The notes under the pieces are model-generated. The model made no database searches, was not told the origin of the DNA, and saw only the letters and a program-made list of their open reading frames with translations. A program made the translations under genes and the position numbers. This document shows positions 1 to 12,100 of a DNA stretch of 64,000 nt, in pieces. Origin of the DNA: Gordionus sp. m RMFG-2023 (taxonomy: Eukaryota > Nematomorpha > Gordioida > Chordodea > Parachordodidae); the NCBI RefSeq assembly GCF_954871325.1, contig NC_088778.1:14163666-14227665 (forward strand). The letters are read 5' to 3'. Every line of letters begins with the position of its first letter. The stretch's first letter is position 1.

Positions 1-2586
1 ATACTCATTTTTTTAGAAGGTAATAATTTTTTTCCTCAAATATTTTTAATATTTTAAAGTTTTTAGGAGTTGTTACTAGAATACACAACTCACATATAAG
101 GGTGAAATATATATAAAAATGATATTCAAATACTAAAAAAAATCAGTTTTTATGAACTATAGTAAAACAATTATTCACTGGGTAAATCATAATGATACCC
201 TGCATTTGTCGCACACTACTTTTGTAAGGCCCTTACATACTGGTAATTTGCACCTGACCTTTTTGTCATACTTAGGCTAATGTGCAAATTAGTCTTTCTG
301 GATTTGGTAAACTCTGTGCTGTACCTGTTTTACCTTTTTTATATATTAAAATTGCACCTATATCTACCTATTACTAAACTTCCCCTTTCTTTTTTAAAAA
401 ATTCTTGATCTTCCTGTAAAACGCCATTTTTGACGCGATTTTCCCTAACCACGAATACTTATTGTATCCCCTTTACGCTAATATAACCAGTAAGTTTTTG
501 CTTGAGTATCAATTGTCAAAGCATAACTTTAAATGTTGTTGTGTTGCAACGAGACTGCGAGAAACATGCACAGAACAGAATTCCCACAAGTCCCAATATC
601 TGGCATACCTTTGCTTGGAGAATCTTCCCCATTTACATTTCATAATTATAAATAATATTATCATTTTCACATAATAAAAAAAATTTTAAATCCCACTTTT
701 TAGGTTTATGGGGGTTGTATTGTTTCATTTACTTTGCCCTTTATAATCATCTTTTTTTCTTTTAGCTAACATTATCAAAATTACTTTTTTTAGTGGTAAA
801 AAAATTTCAAAATTTTGAAGGGGCTCTTCAAATTTTTCAGTGCTAGCCCCTACGCCCCCTTCCCCTTATCCAGTCATGATACTGGTTATAGTACATTAAG
901 ATATCTGATATGGAATTCTTTATTATAAGAAAATTTTAAAATCTCCAAAAATCATTTGTCATTTATTTAAAAAAATTATATTTATCCTCCCACAATGTTG
1001 TAATCCGAAAATTGGTTAAAAAAAGGCATACTATTTCTCGAATAATGGACGATGATACACCTAAGGAAATATTTTTTTGAAAAAATTGATTCTAATATCA
1101 TTTTTTCACAATTTTTGCAAATGTTAAGGTATAATTTTAAAACATAATCAAATTTTTTATTATTTAAAACCAAATTATAACCTTTATATTATTTTGCCTC
1201 CTGATAAATCGTGATTTAAATCAATTATCTTTTTTGTTTACATTTTCAAATTTTTATAATGACCAGTTTTTGTTTTCAAATAAAATCATTTTATTAGACC
1301 TTATTTACTATATTTTGCATATAATATAAGTTTTAATTGCTAAATTTTGTTATTATATATTATTATATAATATTGCATTATTCTTAAGATTTATTTGGTA
1401 GAAATGTAATACACTCCTATGAAAATCATTTTAATATTTTTAAAAAGAAGATTCCAGTTTAATAAATATTTATTCTATATTTGTTTTGCCTTTACAATCT
1501 CAGACTCAAAAATTATTTTTTTAAAATTACATCAAAATTTTTAGAGGGCTCGAGTCCTCATGCGCCCCCCCCCCCTAAATGATGCTACTAGTTGATGATA
1601 AAAGTAATTCAGATGCATTTTTTAAATATCAAATCTAGTTTTTGTAAAAAAAATATTTATTTAATTTAAAAAACCAAATATTTTAACAATGTAGTTTAAT
1701 TTGTTAATGATAAATTACATTCAGAATGTATTAATTAATTAATCACAAATAGGAATATATTAAATATTGATAATATTATGGTAAATTACTTGTAGCCATT
1801 TCAATACTGCTAGTTTAACACCGAACAGGAAACTATTTTCTTACCACTCTCGGGCGGGGGGCTTATTTATTAAAATTATTTTTATTAAATTATAAAATTT
1901 GATTTAAATATAAAAAAATTTGTTTTTGCCATCCCTATGACATAATTACATTTTATTAAATAACATTTATTAATTATTCCAAATAATTCGAATATTCTAT
2001 TGAATTATTCTGATAATTCGATTTGAATAGAACAAGTTATTCAAATTTCAAATATTCCATCGTTCAATCAAATAAATCTTTATTAATATTTAAACAAAAC
2101 AAATAATTTACTATTCGTTATGATTCTATTCGTTTTGAATAGGCCGAGTCTAGTGTTATGTTGATAATAATACCAATGCTTAAATATTAAGTTGGTTTAT
2201 CATATAAAATCAATCGATGATTTTTGTGTAATATTTATTTAAAATAAATAAATTTTAATTAATACAAAACTAAAATTATTACTAAAAAAAATTTATAAAT
2301 TTTTATAATATACAAAACGTTCTTTGGTCTTTAACATTCTCCGCTTTTAAACGCTTTAAATTTATGCGTTTCCTCTAGAAGCGTTTATAATATTAAAATA
2401 TTTAAATTTATAATTATTATTAAAGAAATAGTATATTGCACTCCATAACTAATTATTGATTTTTCTTTGCGTAAAAAAATATATAATTTCAATATATAAA
2501 AAAATTATTGAAATTAAATTTAAAAATAAACTATACTAATAATAACCCAAAATTTTGAATGGATAAAATTAACTTGGTTGCACTTA

Positions 2587-2663
2587 TATAGTAAGCGCAA
2601 AAACAGCGTGATATCTCTCATCGTTATGGATAACCATATGTATCTATTTTCGCGCTTACTATA
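2587..2663. repeat. 77-bp MITE-like palindromic element
   Basis: The ends are perfect 12-bp inverted repeats: TATAGTAAGCGC at the left and GCGCTTACTATA at the right. They separate about 50 bp with no coding content. The terminal TA and small size fit a Tc1/mariner-type MITE, but one copy cannot prove mobility. Confidence 0.45.
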
Positions 2664-4567
2664 AATGCTGCCATATTCAGCGGAAAAAGGGCATTTAGAG
2701 TGGAACTAAAATAAGGAACTATGAAATGTTTTATCTTCACTGAAAAGTTTTATTTTTATTTAGTATATAAATAAAATTTAATTTAAATTTTTCAAAAATA
2801 TTTTTCAAAAAAAGTATTGATACTACCTCTCACAGCCTATCAGAGGTGTCGCAATTTAAAAAAGGATTAAATAAAAGGAACGTTGCATTGATTTTACCTC
2901 CATCTTATTAAATATGTTTTGTTCATCAAAATTAATAATTTTATAGCTTTAAAAAATATTAAATCTTATCTTTATTTAAATTTTAATTGTAGTAAATTTA
3001 AAATTAATAAATGTTGGAATGATTAAATGTATTTAATTTTAATATTTTTGTTGTTTCAGATGAATTAGCCATCGCTAGTGGCAGAAATATGATTTTAAAA
3101 TGCTGGTTTCCCAAAGGTATCTTACCCCTCAAAGGGTTAAAGTATATGTTTTACTTTCTACAGCTATATTAAATGACTACTTTTCATAAAATAATCAAAT
3201 TAATAGCAGAACATTTTATATTTATTTATAGCAGATAAGGAGAGGTTAATCAGGCTGTGTACAAAACGACAAAAAAATAAATATACAAACTTTCAAAACT
3301 CATTTCCAAAATATAATTACAGAAAATTTCAAAAATTAACTTTAACCTACAATTTCGTTAAAATTTGTAAAAATTTTGAAACTTTATTTATTATAAAATA
3401 TTTGATCGACTTCGATTTCATTTTGAAAATAGTAATAAAAGATGTTTATTAGTAATTAAAAAAATTTTTATTATGAATTTTAGAAAATATTTAATTTTTA
3501 ATAACGGTCCGGACCGAAAGCTTGAGCCAACATAATTTTTATATTTAAATATGTTTGGCGATAATCTTTAAAAAATACATAAATTATATATTCGTTTGAA
3601 AAGGCTAAGAACTTATCACTATAAAGGGGTATACATGTTAATTCCTTTGTTGCATTAAAGAAATTTTTTGTTGTGGAATTAAAAAATGTGGTTCGAATTA
3701 TCAAGTATTTTTCAAAATACATGTTATTTTACAATAAAATATTACTATGATAACTTGCTTAATTTGGGTTCCTGATAATTCAGGCAACTCCCTAATTTGA
3801 CCAAAATTTTTGGTATCAATAAAAATGCCTTGCTAAGTTGAGCATAAATCTTGGTCACCACAACTATGCCCAAATTAATTAGACAGGTTTTAACTGTATT
3901 ATATTTTTCTTGTCATATCTAAAACGTTGAAACAATGATTTTTAAAAATGGTATATTTGTCAAAAATTTTATTTTTAATTAACTAGGCTTTGGTAGTATA
4001 GGAGGATACCAAATAGCTGCCCACTTTTTATGCATATATATATTGAAAATCATCCACCATACGCCGTACTGTGTAAACTAGATTTTAACTAGATTTTAAA
4101 ATGACTTTAAGACATTTTTAAAAAATTTCTCATGTATGCAACATTTATTGAACAGTCTTATCGGTATAGAACTTCTTTCAAATTTAGGGAACATATAATT
4201 CCATCTGAGGAAAATATACGAGGAGACCATTTGTTCTCATTTTTGGCTTGGGAATACATATTTTAATACATTCTATAAAATTTTTTTTTAAAACTTAGAC
4301 ATAAATATATAGCATCTGGTGATGGCGCCATCTAATATATTTAGCCTTGTTCTAAATAAATCGAAATCGTAAATATCATTTTTTAAATTCAACTCCCCTC
4401 GAAATTTTGTTAAATTAATAATGAAAGTAAAATAAATCTTATTAAATCATTCACTAACTGAGCTGTCCATGAGCTGTTCGTGGCAAAGTATATTAATATC
4501 CAAACCTTTTTTCCATCTATGAATTAATCTTCAGGCTTGCATAATATTTTATGACTATAATATTGGG

Positions 4568-4585
4568 TTCCGTTTAACAACACTA
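4568..4585. repeat. Isolated terminus of a TAGTGTTGTTAAACGG hAT-like MITE family
   Basis: The segment ends in GTTTAACAACACTA, the same right terminus as the MITEs at 10523-10709 and 17455-17623. No matching left end was recognised nearby, so it is probably a truncated copy. Confidence 0.4.
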
Positions 4586-5123
4586 GTCAGGATTGAGAGA
4601 TATTTTAAAAGAATACATACTTTCACCCCAAAGGTTTTTTTAATCAATTTTTTTCTTCATTTGTGGCATCATGTTCGATGAACAACTCATTGATGGTTGT
4701 TGCCTTAACACATTAACCAATTTTTGAACCTTTAATAAAAAATTTCTAAAGTACTCTCATCGAGTCCCCTTTTTAGAATTATTCAACTAATACAAATATA
4801 GATTCTACTAATGGTTATCGATAATTGTAAGTATTGCCAAGTTTTAACCTAGGAAACCTCTAATCGGATTAAATATGTAGAGTTGGTTTAGGTAACCGCA
4901 ACTTTCAACCACATCCATGCATAAAATGTAAAAAGTCGGTTTATTCTAGAAGATATGGTCTAATTGTATATATAGTCAGGGCGAATATGTAAGGTATGCT
5001 ACAATTAATTCAATAATTGGCTGTAGTCTTACGAGGGCCTGAATACCAATCATTCTGGAGCTTGTTAATTTATCAAATGATGGCCTGAGGCCTGATTATT
5101 AACCTTCCATACTTTAGTTTTTA

Positions 5124-5195
5124 GTAGGGCTGTGCTGATATTAAATATCGGATCGGACCGATACCTGTAAAAACCCGACCCGATCCGATCTTTTT
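5124..5195. repeat. hAT-type terminus with GATCGGATCGG subterminal repeats
   Basis: The stretch starts TAGGGCTGTGCTGATA and is followed by CGGATCGG and CCGATCCGATC units. It resembles the left end of the complete hAT at 58978-61233 and the terminus near 63137. No right end was recognised before the next element at 5409, so I call it a fragment. Confidence 0.4.
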
Positions 5196-6118
5196 ACTTT
5201 TCTCTTTTTTGTTATTTTATTTTATGTTATGTATATTTATTTTACATTATTATAATATTTTCTAAATAATTTTTTTAAATTTTATTTCTTTTTTAAAATA
5301 GATTTATAGTATTTTAAAAGTTTTTTTTTATAAAAATAGAAAGGAACACCCAAAGTTTTATTTATTTTAAATCTTTTTAAATAATAAGGCCAATTTTATT
5401 ATTTTTACCAGAGACCTGCAGAGGTACCATTTGCACGGCCCGGCCCGGTTTTAAAAATTTAAGGCCCGGCCCGGATATTTTTTAAAAAAATTTTTTACGG
5501 CCCGGCCCGGATTTAAATTTAAGGCCCGGCCCGGATATTTTTTTAAAAAAAATTTCAAGCCCGGCTCGGAATTTTTTAAAATTATATTCGACCTGGTATA
5601 TACAAAAATTTACCTATGAGGTATTTTACAATATTTTTCAGCGAGTATTATCGCTTATTATTTAAAAAATACATTTAAAAAGCTAATATTTTGAGAATAT
5701 TATATTGAATTTATAAAAATTATAAAACTGTTATTTATAAAAATGGATATTTTGAGCATATACTATATTTTATATTGCATTTATAAAAATGGAAAATATT
5801 TTGAGAATATAATATATTGTATTTAATTTATAAAATAAAAATAAATCGCTATTTAAAAAATGCATGTATAATAAATAGTATTTTGAAAATATAATCTAAT
5901 TGCACAATATTAATATAATTTATTTTATAATATAAATTTTTAACAAAAGAAGATAATTGTATTATATAATATTGTAAAAAAAAATAATAAAAAATGTTGG
6001 ATTAAAAACTTTCATGACTCAAGGTAAATATAATAAATGCAATAAATATTTGACAGTTTGCAAAGTAAAAAACCAGCATGATTGACGAAACCCTATACTC
6101 AAGAAAGATATTAAAAAT

Positions 6119-6512
6119 TCACAAATTATCATGAAGAAAGAGAAGCATATCTACCTTTTCAGGTTGAAGATTATTTCTTCTTTCTTCAAGAATTCTCCCA
6201 GTAGTGGAAAAATTCCGCTCACAGCTTGCACTTAAAACAGGAATTGCCAATTTTGCTAAAATTGGAAATTCGCTTTGATGAGCCGCCCACCACTCTAACA
6301 AATTATCCACCTTAAATGTTTTATCTATTATTTATGTAATTATAATATTCATCATCGGGTATTGACATATTACCAGAATTACCATCGCCCCATTTGTCAT
6401 AAAACGATTCAGTTTGTTTAACAACAGTCGTAATTTGACTGGTCGATGGTATTTCATTTACTTCCTGAGCCTCTTGTAATTTAATATAATCTTTTATATA
6501 GTTTTCCGTCAT
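6119..6512 (-). pseudogene. hAT transposase C-terminal remnant
   Basis: Two minus-strand frames (6321-6512 and 6119-6310) lie next to each other and together cover the transposase end. The second contains the hAT dimerisation signature: LLEWWAAHQSEFPILAKLA, then SASCERNFSTTGRILEERR, then a leucine-rich end. The first reads SFYDKWG and is acidic. The two are out of frame with each other, so a frameshift lies near 6315. No RNase H-like catalytic core is recognisable. It is the remnant of the transposase of the surrounding 5409-7713 element. Confidence 0.7.
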
Positions 6513-6822
6513 TTTGCGATCTGTCCCTGACTACATACGTAATTGCTTGAATTTGGGACAGAGAAAAAGAGAAATAAAATGATACTTGTGTAAGACAAAT
6601 TTTTCAATTAAAAAATGCTTTATATTAAGTAAAATCAATTTTATTTCTCCTTTTCGCTTTGAAGGGTATTACAAACTATAAGAAGTGATATTCCTTTATT
6701 TGATTGTTTTGGTAAAATATATTCTAAAAATTTAGATATGAATTATAAAAAAATATATTAATAATACTTGAATATTGGGGCTTATTTAAGATATTCCTTT
6801 ATTTGATTGTTTTGGTAAAAAA

Positions 6823-7343
6823 ATTTTTTTTCTTCTCTTTAGCTTTCACCTTTTCTGGTGGTAAGCTCCTTCAACATCTCTCTCCACTTTATGTTATTAA
6901 TACAATCTCTTTTATCTAATTTATACTTCTTTATATTGGCTCTAACTTTATGGCCCCATTGAAGTTTTGGCCTTCCTCTTTTACGTTTGCCCATCACTTC
7001 CAAACTACTAACTTTATTGCCTATGTAGTTCATAGGCCTTCTCATTGTGTGCCCATACCACCTAAGTCTGTTTACCATTAACTTAGTCTTAATGGGCACT
7101 ACCTTTAAACTACTTAGTATTCTTGTACTGCGCACATTATCCTTTCTTGTTACCCCAGTAATCATTCTCAGCATTCTCATCTCCATGGTTTGTAGACTTC
7201 TCTCGTCTGATTCTTTGGTTGGCCATGTTTCCGAACTATATAGAATAGTTGGTTGTATTATGAAACTGTAAATTTTTCCCTTTAATTTGTGTGGGATTCT
7301 TTTATCAAATAGCACTCCAGATAAAGATCTCCACTTTAGCCGC
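6823..7343 (-). pseudogene. LINE fragment: C-terminal tail of a non-LTR reverse transcriptase
   Basis: A 158-residue minus-strand frame (6839-7315) shows the tail that follows the reverse transcriptase domain of RTE-like elements. It has a degenerate YSSETWPTKESDERSLQ block, then RMLRMITGVTRKDNV, then LRWYGHTMRRP and GKRKRGRPKLQW. This tail is well known in animal LINEs. The catalytic RT domain is absent, as expected of a 5'-truncated copy. The 3' side (plus-strand 6823-6840) is a T-rich run consistent with a poly-A tail on the minus strand. It interrupts the 103-bp tandem array of the host hAT, so it inserted after that array formed. Confidence 0.75.
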
Positions 7344-7730
7344 TATGAATTATAAAAAATATATATTAATAATACTTGAATATTGGGGCTTATTTAAGAT
7401 ATTCCTTTATTTGATTGTTTTGGTAAAATATGTTGTAAAAATTTAGATATGAATTATAAAAAAAATATATTAATACTTTAAATAAATTTGCAGGAAATTA
7501 ATAATTAAATCGATCTGTGGGTTGTTAGGTAGTGTTAACCATCACCCAATATAACCATTAACTCATAATGTAAAAATTTTTATAAAAAATATTAAGGCCC
7601 GGCCCGGATATATTCAAAAAAAATTTATTTAGGCCCGGCCCGGCCCGGATATGTTTAAAAAAATTTTTTTAGGCCCGGCCCGGGTATATTTAAAAAATTA
7701 AAATACGTCTCTGATTTATACTTTAAATAA

Positions 7731-7845
7731 AAGAATTTTTTTAAATAAAAGAATTTTTTTAAATAAAAGAATTTTTTTAAATAAAAGAATTTTTTTAAAT
7801 AAAAGAATTTTTTTAAATAAATAAAAGAATTTTTTTAAATATGGT
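7731..7845. repeat. Minisatellite, about 17-bp unit, about 6 copies
   Basis: A unit reading roughly AAATAAAAGAATTTTTTT is repeated head to tail about six times, just outside the hAT at 5409-7713. There is no coding potential. Confidence 0.7.
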
Positions 7846-9158
7846 ATCTGAATTATGGAAATATTTTACAAAAGACAAAGATAATTTTTACAAAATGCGT
7901 TACCTTCAGTTCGGCAGGAGATATAGATAGTCCATATCGTAGAAGGCCAGATTTAGGAAATAAACTAACCATAGTCAAATATTTGTCATTGATTTTTGTT
8001 AAATGATTTATTGCCAGCACCACTTTTTTAATTCTAAATAAATTATAAGAATAGCTGTTCTGAAACCAGTAGTTAATAATTAGATATTCAAATTATTCTG
8101 ATTTCACTGCCATCTATTTTAGGGTAGACCTATGTTATAATCTAATATATTACGATGAAGATGCAACAACAAATTATACCGAATTTCTTCATGGACAAAT
8201 ACTTTCCGAAATAACACCCCTTTGAACTGACATGTAATCAATATAATCTTTCAGGAATCAACCCCCCCCCCCCGCCCTCCCCCTCTAAAAAGGGTTATGT
8301 AATGACGCATTCCTAGATAATTTTTTCCTTCTTTAAAATAAAAATTGAGATGTTAAGCTATTACATAGTATTTATATCTTAGAATCATCTTTCACGAAAT
8401 CGACGGTAAAAAAATAATGGGAAAACATTTGAGCTTGATCATGTTTAGTTATATATAGAACTGTACATGCCACTTTTACACGTTTATGATATATACAGCA
8501 AAAAACACTTAAATTATCACTTAATTAGTTACAAGAATATATTAAATACTATAAATACTATTTATTGAATTTATAATTATATAATTGTAGGCGAGACAAG
8601 AAAAAAATAAGTGAATTTTTTTTGAAATATCCTCCCTCTTCTTTACTCTATATATAATATATTATGCTAAAATTTGGTCATCAATATATTTTTATGAAGC
8701 AATAAAATTTAATTAAAATCCTCAATTAGAATTAGATTACACTCATTTCATATTATAAATTAAAAGCCAACAAATAACCTGGAAAGGAAGAAGGAAAAGG
8801 ATAGATTTTATTAAGCAAAATTTAAAAATTTTTTAATATATTTTAACAATTCTTTTTTTTCTCCAAAAATATTGAGCTAAATAAGTAAGTATTTTAGGAT
8901 TAATATCAAAGAATCTACCAAACCAAGCTCATTAACTATTTTGCTCAGTCCAAAAATGTTTCCCCATAAAAAATGAAGTTATTATAAATCCTCTCTACGG
9001 GCAGATTTGGACTGAGACAATCTGGTTTGATTCCTATTTTGGAGACCCTTTGACCGAGGATCTATGACAAAGTATACTACTCATCTCCCCGCACTTGCGA
9101 TTCCAAATTAATCTCACCTCTTAAATGAACTTTATACTAAAATTCATTATACTAAAAG
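7846..9158. other. Non-coding, intronic or upstream of the first visible flippase exon
   Basis: I see no gene. A poly-C tract lies near 8263-8275. The stretch ends at the acceptor (ctaaaag) of the first exon recognised in the P4-ATPase gene, so at least its 3' part is intron. Confidence 0.5.
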
Positions 9159-12100
9159 TTATCTGTTGGTGATCTGGTGAAAGTAAGTGAGGATAATAGA
9201 TTCCCAGCTGATTTAGTGCTATTAGCCTCTAGCGAGCCCGAGGGCATGTGTTACATCCAAACTTCCAATCTGGACGGAGAGACCAACCTCAAGATTAGAC
9301 AGGCCCCTCCAGCTAAAACCTTGACTCCCCAATCCGGACAAACGGAAGATGCCGAGAAATGGAAAAGCGACATAACCTCGAAATCGAGTCTCAGGAGCGT
9401 GGCTACCAACGCTTACGCTGGCTTCATCGCTTCCCTGAGAACTATTAGGGGCAAAATAGAGTGCGAAAAACCTACCCGGTTTCTCTACGATTTTACTGGC
9501 TCATTGAGGATAGAAGGGGCCGAGTAAACTCTCTATTTAATTTTTCTTCTTTAAATTTTTTGAAAAAATTCTTGGGCTCAAAAAAATGTTTAAAATTTTT
9601 ATTACGATCGTAATATATCTATATTCCTAATGGACATTATTTTTCTTAAGTTAAATAAAAGATAATTTTGGTTTTATTAACAGTTCGAGTTCAAAATAAA
9701 ATCTATAATTATAAATGTTTTTTTACACTTCAATACGAGATATATAAAATATTTTTACATTATGCAACTGGCCCTTTATATTTCATAAATTGCTTTACTA
9801 ATGTGCGCAACATATATTTTAATGCCTTATGAATGTGATGCACAAATTAGAGAAGTTTTAATGTATATATTAATATATAAATGAAACTATTAATTAAATA
9901 ACATACCTTTAAAGTAACAAATCAATTTAGATTTTTTAATTATGTATATAGTAAATAAACAATATTATTTTTGTATGGCCTTGATTTTTAACCTTAATTA
10001 GTTTTAAAAAAAACATTACTTATGAATATGATAGATTTTTTAAAAAAGGGTAAGAAAAGAAAGAAAGTTATATTTAATTAAATTCGTATTTGTTTGTTTT
10101 TAAAGGAAAAAATATTTCTGCACTTAGATTTCATTATTCATTTTTTATTTAAAAAAAAGGGGGCTTTTAAAATGAAATGTTTAATTCACTCCTAATTCTT
10201 ATTATCAATCTAGAAATTTATTATATATTAATTAATAAATTTTGGTGAGATTCTGGGAGTTATTAGGATGGCTATAGGCGTTTATAAGCGACGTCATCTA
10301 AGTTTGCTATTTTATGCTCAAAAATTCACAAAATATAAATATTGTAGGCATGTACTAATTTGACATTTTTCTAACAATGGAATCGATTATAAATTTTTCT
10401 ATTTAAATATTTTTTTTATTAGGCCCTTTCCTCTTAATTCCGACCAACTTTTATTGCGCGGATCTCAACTTAAAAACACAAAGTGGATTATTGGTTTACT
10501 ACCATACATATATACATATTACTAGTGTTGTTAAACGGCCCGATTAAGATTTTAGCCATAATAAATTATGTAGCCTCTAGATTTGGCAAATAGAAATCCA
10601 AATTTTTGCCATCTATGAGCAAAATCTCCAACCTTATTTAATATTATTTTGGCTAAAATCTTAATCTGGCCGTTAAAATCGACCCAAGTTGGGCCTTTTA
10701 ACAACACTATTTATTACATAACACATCCTATGAATTTAAAATCTTAAATTATTTAACTTTTTTGATTACATCTGGTGGCATCATTAAGAGGAGGGGGGTT
10801 AGAGGCTCGAATCCCTTCAAAATTTTAAAGAGCTTTCATTTTAAATTTTGATTATCCACGAAGCCCCGGCAAATTGAAAAGTCTAGTCATGTATATCATT
10901 CTTTTACTCGGACCTCCCTAATGCTATGTTTAAGAGATAGTAAACACCTTATATGGATGAAATTTTGTTTCATCTTCTTCCCATAAAAAAAACAACCGAA
11001 TTGTCTCAATTTTTAGATTAATTTAATTTTTACCTGGATTACCTCAAGGAAATGAAAGGGTATTGATGAAATATGATAATAGTACATCTAGATCAGTTCA
11101 ATATTTATGTCACAGTTTGACATATTAGCCATGAAGATGGAAATTCAATTTAAGATCAATCCTATGTGACCATTCATGGGTTACCATGTCTCCCCCAACT
11201 AGTGTGATATTTTTATCCTAAACACACGCAGGAACTCTCTACGCAAATCCAGTGTTGTTAAAAGCTACTTTTAAAAGTAGTGCGCTATCACTACCGCTAT
11301 TTTTTATAAAAAGTAGCCCGCTATTAGCAACTTTTTACTCCATTTTAGAATCTTTAAAAAAATATTTTTTACATATCTCTTCTTCCACAAATAAAAAATA
11401 TTGGTTAAAAAATATAACTAAAATTTCAAATATATATAATTTTTTTATTGCATTTCAATAATAATAACATTTCCATACTGTCATACCCAAGTGTAGAGCG
11501 TCCAGCAGAAAGTGTAAGATTTGATTCGTTCAACACTAGCACTTAAGGCCAATGTACTATTCAATTAAAAATAAAATATATATAAGAAAAATCATCTCAA
11601 AATTGGGCAAAATATGAAAGATTGAAATAATATTTATAAATATATAAATAAATGAGTATTTAATCGCATGTTTAACATCCAGATAATAATTTATAAAATA
11701 TTATCATAAAATAGATGAGTCTGATGATAAAATGAGATGTTAGTATTAATAATTTATTGTAATTTTTAATTTACAATAGAATTATTAAATAATATTTTAT
11801 GGCCATTTGAATACCTTGTTTAGAATGGGCTAGAAAATCAACCTTTACAATTCATCTTGCTCCAAAACTGTTATAGATACTGTTAAGTTCAAAGTATTAG
11901 GATCATTGTTAGTAAAGGAGAGGGGCCGAGATTAGTTATAGGATTTGACGCTTCGGATTTGGTTGTTCGAAAAGAACACAAAACAATCCCAACAGGTTTT
12001 CCATGTTTTTATTAGCTTAAAAATATAAGCACATACATCGATTAAGAAAAACCTATATAAGGATGGGAGTGTGTTTAAGCACTTTTATTTTCTTTATTTT

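Larger units (their letters stand above)
1..5123. other. No gene recognised; AT-rich non-coding DNA
   Basis: I see no coding segment here with family resemblance, splice-flanked or open. The stretch is very AT-rich with homopolymer runs and one poly-C tract near 1565. The short open frames (near 462, 982 and 3498) are low-complexity and match nothing I know. The missing 5' exons of the downstream flippase (N-tail, M1 and M2) were looked for by eye in 1-9158 and not found, so this may be upstream intron, promoter or intergenic DNA. The only structured items are a small palindromic element near 2587 and one transposon terminus near 4585. Confidence 0.5.
5409..7713 (-). mobile_element. hAT transposon, GGCCCGG-rich subterminal family, degenerate
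   Basis: The element begins CAGAGACC and ends GGTATAT...GTCTCTG. It is flanked by atttttac (5401-5408) and atttatac (7714-7721), a 7-of-8 match for the 8-bp target duplication of hAT elements. Both subterminal regions are arrays of GGCCCGGCCCGG spaced by AT runs, plausibly transposase-binding sites. A minus-strand transposase remnant lies at 6119-6512. Internally there is a repeat of about 103 bp (copies starting near 6691, 6794 and 7402), and a LINE fragment splits this array. Relatives are at 47949-48421 and near 31932. Confidence 0.75.

Noticed and set aside
462-3722. Short open frames at 462-674, 982-1173 and 3498-3722 as small genes
   Set aside because: All are low-complexity, AT-driven, without family resemblance, splice signals or neighbours that would support them.
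7047-7271. Plus-strand frame over the LINE fragment
   Set aside because: It is the antisense shadow of the minus-strand LINE tail, which has clear family motifs.
11252-11461. Open frame at 11252-11461 as a gene
   Set aside because: It begins inside the left terminal repeat of the hAT at 11250 and reads subterminal palindromes.
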